From: Nocardia flavorosea NBRC 108225
GTDB lineage: Bacteria; Actinomycetota; Actinomycetes; Mycobacteriales; Mycobacteriaceae
Assembly (NCBI RefSeq): GCF_001613385.1
Contig: NZ_BDCG01000016.1
Coordinates: 124,001-188,000, forward strand
Reading direction: 5' to 3'
Length of the DNA stretch: 64,000 bases
Shown: one piece after another, positions 58,660 to 64,000 of the stretch
Numbering within the stretch: position 1 is the stretch's first letter
How the letters are laid out: every line of letters begins with the position of its first letter
Program-made: the position numbers and the translations under genes
The notes under the pieces: model-generated
What the model saw: only the letters and a program-made list of their open reading frames with translations
What the model was told of the DNA's origin: nothing
Database searches by the model: none

Positions 58660-59550
58660 TTACCTTGCCGGCCGGACCGGTGGGTGCAGGCTCTCGAACA
58701 TTCGCTCAGAACTTTCGTGGCCGTAGCCGGCGGCGACCTGTCGGTCGACGAGGTTCTTCACCGGGCCGACGATGTCGAGGTCCACTCCGGCGTCGCGGCT
58801 GGCGGAAACGATGGCGTCGACGGCGGCCTTGGTGAAATCCAGGGTTTGGAAAGGCACGGAGTAGTCACCGCTGTCGATCCGTTCGCCCGTGGCGGGCAGG
58901 GTCGAGAGGACTGCACCCAGCCATCCTTCGGCGCGCCGGCCGAATTCGGCTGCGGACATACCGGCGGAGCGCACCATTGCGGCGCCGTGGTAGAAGCCGG
59001 AGAACATCACGTACATCCCGGACAGCAGTGCGAAATCGACGAGTGAGGCTTTGCTCGGTTCGGCGCCGAAATACTCTGCGGAGCCGAGTAGTTCGAGAGT
59101 CTGCCGGTGCCGGTCGAAAACTTCTTCTGAGCCGCTGTACAGCAAGGCGGAACCAGGCTGACCGATCATGGGCGGGGTGGCCATGATGCCACCGTCCAGG
59201 AACGGGATACCGTGCTGGGCAGCCCAATCGGCGAGTTCGTGGGCGCCCGCAGGTTCGGTGCTGGTGAGATTCACCAGGTCGCGGCCGGTAAGTATGCCGG
59301 TCACCGGGTCGAGGGTTTCGTGGACCGATGCGTGGTCGAACAGGCAGGCGATGATCAGGTCTGCGCCGGCGACCGCTGTTTCGGCCGACTCGGCACCGAG
59401 TGCGCCGGCCGCTATCAGTTCGGCGTCCTTGCCGGGGGTTCGGTTCCAGACGGTGGTGGGGTGGCCGGCCTTCACGAAAGCGGCCGCGAGGGCGCTGCCC
59501 ATCGCGCCGAGCCCCAGCACGGTGACTCGGGTCGGTACGGGTTGTCCCAT
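58660..59550 (-). CDS. NAD(P)-dependent oxidoreductase of the hydroxyacid dehydrogenase/imine reductase type
   Basis: A 296-residue protein. The N-terminal Rossmann domain shows VTVLGLGAMGSALAAAFVKA and TTVWNRTPGKDAELIAAGAL with the NADP-type Arg. VNLTSTEPAGAHELADWAAQ and PFLDGGIMATPPMIGQPGSA follow, then a helical domain. The 3-hydroxyisobutyrate dehydrogenase layout with the GIMATPPMIG segment is characteristic of bacterial imine reductases, so reduction of cyclic imines is a possible activity. Start is ATG at 59550. It diverges from an HxlR regulator, with a palindromic site between them. Confidence 0.85.
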   Translation of the reverse strand: MGQPVPTRVTVLGLGAMGSALAAAFVKAGHPTTVWNRTPGKDAELIAAGALGAESAETAVAGADLIIACLFDHASVHETLDPVTGILTGRDLVNLTSTEPAGAHELADWAAQHGIPFLDGGIMATPPMIGQPGSALLYSGSEEVFDRHRQTLELLGSAEYFGAEPSKASLVDFALLSGMYVMFSGFYHGAAMVRSAGMSAAEFGRRAEGWLGAVLSTLPATGERIDSGDYSVPFQTLDFTKAAVDAIVSASRDAGVDLDIVGPVKNLVDRQVAAGYGHESSERMFESLHPPVRPAR

Positions 59551-59629
59551 TGGGAGTGACTCCTTTTCGCGCTGGTGCGGCACGTCGTCCGTGCCTGCAC
59601 CGAGCGTCCCCCGGTACTGTTGTGACGGC

Positions 59630-59656
59630 AAGTACCTACTTTTTTGTTGGGTACTT
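59630..59656. promoter_or_regulatory. Inverted repeat, HxlR operator candidate
   Basis: Arms AAGTACC and GGTACTT separated by 13 bp including a T-run, between the divergent reductase and HxlR genes. HxlR-type regulators often bind GTAC-centred repeats like these. Confidence 0.65.
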
Positions 59657-59692
59657 ACCAAATAGTTTGTATGCAGGTAGTGAGGTTGAGCG

Positions 59693-60049
59693 ATGAGCGA
59701 TAAGCGATGTGGTCCGTACTTCTGCGGTATCGACGCCGCGATGGATGTAGTCGGGGGCAAATGGAAATCGCTGATTCTGTGGGAGTTGCACGAGAAAGGT
59801 GTCCGACGGTTCGGTGAACTCAAACGCGGACTGCCCGGGATCTCCGAGAAGATGCTGATCCAGCAATTGCGGGAGCTGGCCGAGGACGGGATTGTGCACC
59901 GCGAGGTGTACCGGGAGGTGCCGCCGCGGGTCGAGTACTCGTTGACCGCCGACGGGACGGCGCTCAACGCGGCATTGGAACCGCTCGGCCGCTGGGGTGC
60001 CGACCGTATCGCCCGGATCGACGCCGAGCGGGTGCACGTCCCCACATGA
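59693..60049 (+). CDS. HxlR-family winged-helix regulator
   Basis: A 118-residue regulator. The HxlR core is complete: CGPYFCGIDAAMDVVGGKWK with an N-terminal Cys, SLILWELHEKGVRRFGELKR, GLPGISEKMLIQQLRELAED, GIVHREVYREVPPRVEYSLT. The N-terminal cysteine in the position near residue 6 recalls redox- or aldehyde-sensing members (HypR/YodB/HxlR), so thiol-based sensing is possible. It most likely controls the divergent reductase gene through the AAGTACC repeat. The ATG at 59693 follows TTGAGCG and lacks a strong ribosome-binding site. Confidence 0.9.
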   Translation: MSDKRCGPYFCGIDAAMDVVGGKWKSLILWELHEKGVRRFGELKRGLPGISEKMLIQQLRELAEDGIVHREVYREVPPRVEYSLTADGTALNAALEPLGRWGADRIARIDAERVHVPT

Positions 60050-60078
60050 TCGACGGCCCGGCGGGTCGCCTCCGGGGG

Positions 60079-61077
60079 TCAGAATCCGGATACCGCCGAT
60101 ACCCGGAACGGGCTGGTGGGGACGCCCGGCCCCAGCGGGCCGCCGTTGTCGAACTGTGAGGCGACAACCAGGGTCGTCTCCGGTCCGTGGACCAGGGTGG
60201 TCGGGGTGGCGAGGGTGTCGTCGTGGTGGCGGCCGGTGCGAGTTGCGGTGGTGCCGTCGGGCGACAGCACCCAGCGGCTGAGGGTGTTTTCCGTGTTGTG
60301 GGCGACCCGGAGGGTACCGGCATCGAGGTCGAGTCCGTCACCGAGAGCGAGATCGCCACCCTCGAGGGCTACTTTGCTGATTGTGGTGGTGGTGAGGTCG
60401 ATTCGATAGAGGTCGCCACCGGTGGAGTCGACTGTGAGCAGATAGGACCCGGTGGGATCGGCGACTATGCCGTTCAGGGTGTACGAGCCTGGATCGTGGG
60501 GTTTCAGGGATGGGTTCAGGTCGAAGGTTTCGGTGAGTTCGCCGTGGCCGCCGGTGCTCATGGCCTCTGTGAGGGCGTCGGCGGTGATCCGGTAGACGAT
60601 CGCACGCCGGCTGTCGGTGAGATAGGCCGTGCCTTCGGGAGTGAGGGCGATGTCGTTGAGGAACCGGTCTGCCGGGCCGGTGGCGTCGAAGCGGGCCAGC
60701 AGGGTGCGTGAGGCGAGGTCGTAGACGGTGACGCCGGTGGTGGAGTCGATCACCCAGAGCCTGCCGTGGGGGTCTACGCGTAATCCGTTGGCCGTTCGGC
60801 GGCCGTCGGCGCCCGCGGGCAGGAAGACCTCGGCGCTCGGGGCGCCAGGGGTGGCGCGGTAGACGGTGCCGTCGGCGAAGGAGCCGACGTAGATATCGCC
60901 GGTCCGTTCGTCCAGGGCGATGCCTTCCGGGTAGACCCGGTCACCCGGAAGTGTGAACGCCGTCTCGACCCGGGGTAGCGATGCGGCCGGGGCGCTCTCG
61001 CCGCAACCGGCGAGCGTGAAGCTTGCGGCAGCCGCCAGGAGTGCGGTTGACCAGCGGACTTTCTGTGGATCGAGCAT
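60079..61077 (-). CDS. SMP-30/gluconolactonase-like lipoprotein
   Basis: A 332-residue exported protein. The signal peptide ends at lipobox Cys25 (SFTLAGCGES). Beta-propeller repeats follow: FTLPGDRVYPEGIALDERTG, DIYVGSFADGTVYRATPG, RTANGLRVDPHGRLWVIDST, RFLNDIALTPEGTAYLTDSR and TLNGIVADPTGSYLLTVDST. The N and D residues in these segments are typical of the metal site. It may hydrolyse a lactone or bind a ligand at the cell surface. It diverges from a MarR regulator gene (61199) with inverted TTAGAGT/ACTCTAA sites between, so MarR control is likely. Confidence 0.85.
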   Translation of the reverse strand: MLDPQKVRWSTALLAAAASFTLAGCGESAPAASLPRVETAFTLPGDRVYPEGIALDERTGDIYVGSFADGTVYRATPGAPSAEVFLPAGADGRRTANGLRVDPHGRLWVIDSTTGVTVYDLASRTLLARFDATGPADRFLNDIALTPEGTAYLTDSRRAIVYRITADALTEAMSTGGHGELTETFDLNPSLKPHDPGSYTLNGIVADPTGSYLLTVDSTGGDLYRIDLTTTTISKVALEGGDLALGDGLDLDAGTLRVAHNTENTLSRWVLSPDGTTATRTGRHHDDTLATPTTLVHGPETTLVVASQFDNGGPLGPGVPTSPFRVSAVSGF

Positions 61078-61141
61078 TGTTTTGCCGACCCTTCGGAAGC
61101 AGTCGATAGCGTGCGAGCCAAAGTGTGTGCACGAATGGTGA

Positions 61142-61171
61142 TTAGAGTTCTAATAGTCGTCAAGACTCTAA
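61142..61171. promoter_or_regulatory. MarR operator candidate
   Basis: TTAGAGT and ACTCTAA in inverted orientation with a 16-bp spacer. The left part also forms a smaller palindrome ATTAGA-GT-TCTAAT (61141-61154). It lies between the divergent lipoprotein and MarR genes. Confidence 0.65.
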
Positions 61172-61198
61172 TTGTGGACGGCTGGATACCATGCCTGC

Positions 61199-61663
61199 AT
61201 GACCTCCATGCCCGCCGGCGAGCGCATCGGTTCGTACGTGAAACGCGCGGAACAAGCACGCACCGCGGCCAAACTCGCCGTGCTGAAGCCGGCAGGGGTC
61301 ACCGAGGCGCAATACGCGGCGCTGCTGTTCCTCACCGAGAACCCGGGGATTTCCGCCGCGGCACTGGCCCGGCTGTGCGGGGTGACACCGCCCACCATGA
61401 ACACCGTGCTCACCAACCTCGTCGATCGCGGGCTGATCGAACGCACCCCGCACCCCTGGCACCGGAACGTGCTGGAAACCCGGCTCACCGAGAAAGGCGA
61501 ATCGGTGATGCACGATGCCGATGCACGCGCGATCGCCGTGGAACGGTCCGTCGGCGACGGGTTCACCGATTCCGAACGAGAAACGTTGTTCCGGCTGCTC
61601 AGCCGCTGCGCGGACCTGTTCGACACTGCCCGCGCAGAAATACCCGCCCGCTTTCAAACCTGA
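61199..61663 (+). CDS. MarR-family transcriptional regulator
   Basis: A 154-residue regulator with a winged helix at about residues 35-100 (YAALLFLTENPGISAAALAR, LCGVTPPTMNTVLTNLVDRG, LIERTPHPWHRNVLETRLTE) and dimerisation helices at both ends. The ATG at 61199 (MTSMPAGERIG) is favoured over a frame start nine codons earlier, which would contain an atypical WTAGYHAC. It most likely controls itself and the divergent SMP-30-like lipoprotein gene. The ligand is unknown. Confidence 0.88.
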   Translation: MTSMPAGERIGSYVKRAEQARTAAKLAVLKPAGVTEAQYAALLFLTENPGISAAALARLCGVTPPTMNTVLTNLVDRGLIERTPHPWHRNVLETRLTEKGESVMHDADARAIAVERSVGDGFTDSERETLFRLLSRCADLFDTARAEIPARFQT

Positions 61664-61827
61664 ACTGGGCGTTCGGACCTCGGCGGCAGGGCTACCACTG
61701 ACGACATCGGGGTCCACCGGCCGCCCGGCATACAGATCGAGTGCACTGGACGTCTGCCCGGTTCTGTACCGGGGGTGGGCGGCGACCGGCAGCGCACACT
61801 TCTGTCCTGCTGGGTGAGAATGGTCGG

Positions 61828-63900
61828 ATGAGCGATGCACGGGACAGCGCAGTCGACCCCTATCTGTGGCTCGAAGAGGTCACCGGCGAGCGGTCGCTGG
61901 ATTTCGCCCGGGCCCACAACGAAGTGGTTATGCAGCGGTTCGCCGCGGATGATCGTTTCGACCTGTTGCAGCGGCGAATCCTGGACATGCTCGATACCGA
62001 TGCCAAGATCGCGTTTCCGGGCCGGCGCGGGGAATGGTTGTACAACTTCTGGCGTGATGCGCAACATCCGCGGGGTCTGTGGCGGCGGACCACCTTCGCC
62101 GAGTACCGCAAGCCGGAACCGGAATGGGATGTCCTCATCGATCTCGATGCGGTCGCCGCGGCCGAGGACGAGAACTGGGTGTGGGGCGGGGCCGGGGTGT
62201 TGCGGCCGGAGCAATCCCGCGCCCTGATAAGCCTTTCCCGGGGCGGGGCCGATGCCAAGGTCGTGCGCGAATTCGATCTCGGCACGCGGGAATTCATCGC
62301 CCCCGAAGCGGGCGGATTCTTCCTGCCCGAGGCGAAATCCCGGCTGAGCTGGATAGATATCGACACGGTGTATGTGGGCACGGATTTCGGGCCCGGCTCA
62401 CTCACCGATTCCGGCTATCCACGGATCGCGAAACGCTGGCGCCGCGGTACCGCTCTCGAAACCGCGGAAACGGTGTTCGAGGGCGCGACCACGGACGTGG
62501 CGATCAGCGCCGGTTACGATCGCACGCCCGGTTACGAACGCCACTATGTCGGGCAGGCCACCGATTTCTACAACGAGGACGTGTACCTGCTGCAGGACGA
62601 CGGTTCCCGGATCCGGCTCGAAACCCCGTCCGACGCCGACGAATCCTGGTACAAGGATTGGCTGCTGGTGCGGTTGAAATCTCCGTGGGAGACCGGTGGG
62701 CGTACGTACTCCGCCGGATCATTGATCGTGACGCATTTCGACCGTTTCCTTTCCGGCGAACGCGATTTCGAGGTGCTGTTCGAACCCGATGCGCATACCG
62801 CGCTGCACGGTTACGGATGGACCGAGAATCATCTGCTGCTGGTGACTCTGGAAGATGTGCAGACCAAACTGTATGTCCTCACCCCGGGCGACGGCGGGTG
62901 GCGCAGGGAGCCTCTCGCCGATACCCCGGCCATGGCCACCACGAGCGTCATGAATCTCGACCCACTCGAGGGTGGCGACGATTTCATGCTGATGACCAGC
63001 GGCTTCACCACACCGACAACGTTGCTGTCGGGTGTGGTCGGTGCTCCGGCAAGCGAGTTGAAGCAAGCGCCCGCGTTCTTCGACGCGACCGGGATCGAAA
63101 CCGAACAGTTCTTCGCCCGCTCCGACGACGGCACGATGATCCCGTACTTCGTGATCCGGCATCGCGATAACCGCGGCCGGCCCGCGCCGACGGTGATGTC
63201 CGGCTACGGCGGGTTCGAGGTCTCCCGCACGCCCGGATACAGCGGAGCATCCGGTATGGGCTGGCTGGAGCAGGGCGGCACCTGGGTGATGACGAATATC
63301 CGCGGTGGCGGGGAATACGGGCCCGAATGGCATACCTCGGTGCAGAAAGCGAACCGGTACAAGGTCTACGAGGATTTCTCGTCGATCGCGCGGGACCTGG
63401 TGGAGCGTGGGATCACCACGGCACCGCAATTGGGCGCGGTGGGCGGCAGTAACGGTGGTTTGCTGATGGGCGTGATGCTCACCCGGTATCCGGAATTATT
63501 CGGTGCCATCGTCTGCCAGGTTCCGCTACTCGATATGCGCAGGTATCACCTGTTGCTGGCCGGGGCATCGTGGGTCGCGGAATACGGTGACCCGGATATA
63601 CCCGAGGAATGGGAGTACATCAGCCGCTATTCGCCTTATCAGAAGGCGATGGAAAACGGTGCGGGCGCGACCTATCCGCCGATTCTGCTCACCACCTCCA
63701 CCCGCGACGACCGGGTGCATCCCGGGCATGCCCGGAAAATGGCGGCGCTGCTCGAGGAGCAGGGGCACCGCGTCTGGTATCACGAGAATATCGAAGGCGG
63801 GCACGGCGGTGCCGCGGACAACAAACAGTCGGCGTTCCAGGCGGCCCTGATCTACGAATTCTTCACCCAGATGCTGGTCGAGGGCCGTACTTCGAAGTAG
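61828..63900 (+). CDS. Prolyl oligopeptidase family serine peptidase (Rv0457c-like)
   Basis: A 690-residue S9A peptidase. An N-terminal segment DPYLWLEEVTGERSLDFARA is typical of the family and is followed by a seven-bladed propeller, about residues 75-400. The alpha/beta-hydrolase domain has catalytic Ser in GAVGGSNGGLLMGVM, Asp in TTSTRDDRVHPGH and His in ENIEGGHGGAADN. The substrate-lid propeller restricts it to short peptides, cut after proline. There is no signal peptide, so it is probably cytoplasmic. The ATG at 61828 is chosen from homologous starts (MSDARDSAVDPYLWL). An ORF start 29 codons earlier lacks similarity. Confidence 0.92.
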   Translation: MSDARDSAVDPYLWLEEVTGERSLDFARAHNEVVMQRFAADDRFDLLQRRILDMLDTDAKIAFPGRRGEWLYNFWRDAQHPRGLWRRTTFAEYRKPEPEWDVLIDLDAVAAAEDENWVWGGAGVLRPEQSRALISLSRGGADAKVVREFDLGTREFIAPEAGGFFLPEAKSRLSWIDIDTVYVGTDFGPGSLTDSGYPRIAKRWRRGTALETAETVFEGATTDVAISAGYDRTPGYERHYVGQATDFYNEDVYLLQDDGSRIRLETPSDADESWYKDWLLVRLKSPWETGGRTYSAGSLIVTHFDRFLSGERDFEVLFEPDAHTALHGYGWTENHLLLVTLEDVQTKLYVLTPGDGGWRREPLADTPAMATTSVMNLDPLEGGDDFMLMTSGFTTPTTLLSGVVGAPASELKQAPAFFDATGIETEQFFARSDDGTMIPYFVIRHRDNRGRPAPTVMSGYGGFEVSRTPGYSGASGMGWLEQGGTWVMTNIRGGGEYGPEWHTSVQKANRYKVYEDFSSIARDLVERGITTAPQLGAVGGSNGGLLMGVMLTRYPELFGAIVCQVPLLDMRRYHLLLAGASWVAEYGDPDIPEEWEYISRYSPYQKAMENGAGATYPPILLTTSTRDDRVHPGHARKMAALLEEQGHRVWYHENIEGGHGGAADNKQSAFQAALIYEFFTQMLVEGRTSK

Positions 63901-63903
63901 CCG

Positions 63904-64000
63904 TCACCGGTCGCGCAGCCATTTCTCGATGTGGTCGACCACCGGTGCGGGATCGGAGATCCAGCCGTTGTGGCCCAGTTGCCGGGGTTCGTGCCGGCTG
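63904..64000 (-). CDS. Alpha/beta hydrolase, C-terminal end only
   Basis: Only the last 31 codons are inside the window. They read RHEPRQLGHNGWISDPAPVV and then DHIEKWLRDR before the stop. A GHNGW-type segment near the C-terminus, followed by a final amphipathic helix, is typical of small alpha/beta-hydrolase or lysophospholipase-like proteins, where this His belongs to the triad. The rest lies beyond 64000. It converges with the prolyl oligopeptidase gene, with only a few bases between stops. Confidence 0.55.
   Translation of the reverse strand, partial: SRHEPRQLGHNGWISDPAPVVDHIEKWLRDR

Overview
This is a high-GC actinobacterial chromosome segment, most likely from Nocardia or a close relative in Mycobacteriales. 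The right half holds a gene set that in Mycobacterium tuberculosis lies around Rv0422c to Rv0440: thiD, thiC, xthA, a GNAT protein, def, a DUF3263 protein, a LytR_C protein, sodC, a YbdK-type ligase, a Cdc48-like AAA ATPase, psd, pssA and groEL2. GTG, TTG and apparently leaderless starts are common. I saw no tRNA, rRNA, CRISPR array or insertion sequence. The genus is inferred from gene content and remembered gene order, not from a search.

Layout. 1-12.2 kb: accessory genes. These are a partial TetR regulator, a SnoaL-like protein, an SDR, the Ohr/OhrR peroxide-resistance pair with a strong palindromic operator, a decaying type VII secretion-associated cluster (3.8-6.7 kb), sugar-lactonase-like, flavin-binding, methyltransferase and cupin proteins, a shortened DUF2332 protein and a low-complexity secreted protein. 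12.6-18.5 kb: a phosphonate uptake and catabolism cluster. A PhnF-type GntR regulator diverges from a phosphonatase-like hydrolase, phnD, phnC, a fused double phnE and a zinc dehydrogenase, with two identical 12-bp operators between them. 18.6-19.6 kb: gene remnants. 20.3-32.9 kb: thiD and thiC, separated by about 10 kb of accessory genes (a TetR/ketosynthase pair, a TetR/epoxide hydrolase pair, a YCII/ECF sigma pair, an XRE/SnoaL pair, an SDR and a Zur-box CobW GTPase). thiC has a TPP riboswitch.

33-41.6 kb: a Uma2-family protein, then the core block xthA, GNAT, def, DUF3263, LytR_C, sodC and YbdK-like ligase, then a PAP2 membrane protein behind a 70-bp tandem repeat. 41.9-47.8 kb: a complete Mrp (Mnh) Na+/H+ antiporter operon, A/B fused, then C, D, E, F, G, with every junction overlapping. 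48.4-58.5 kb: the Cdc48-like ATPase, small lipoprotein and membrane proteins, a FabH-like ketosynthase, psd-pssA, a Clp-N/HTH protein with double operators, and groEL2 behind two CIRCE elements. 58.6-64 kb: a reductase/HxlR pair, an SMP-30-like lipoprotein/MarR pair, a prolyl oligopeptidase and the end of an alpha/beta hydrolase.

The most unusual features are: (i) a run of broken genes next to a type VII secretion-type gene, each disrupted differently; (ii) near-identical ATTACCT/AGGTAAT palindromes upstream of two distant SnoaL-like genes, with a looser relative before a third, suggesting one dispersed regulon possibly run by the MmyB-type XRE regulator; (iii) the phosphonate cluster, which has a phosphonatase-like enzyme but no PhnW and no C-P lyase; and (iv) degenerate Walker motifs in the first AAA domain of the Cdc48-like protein.
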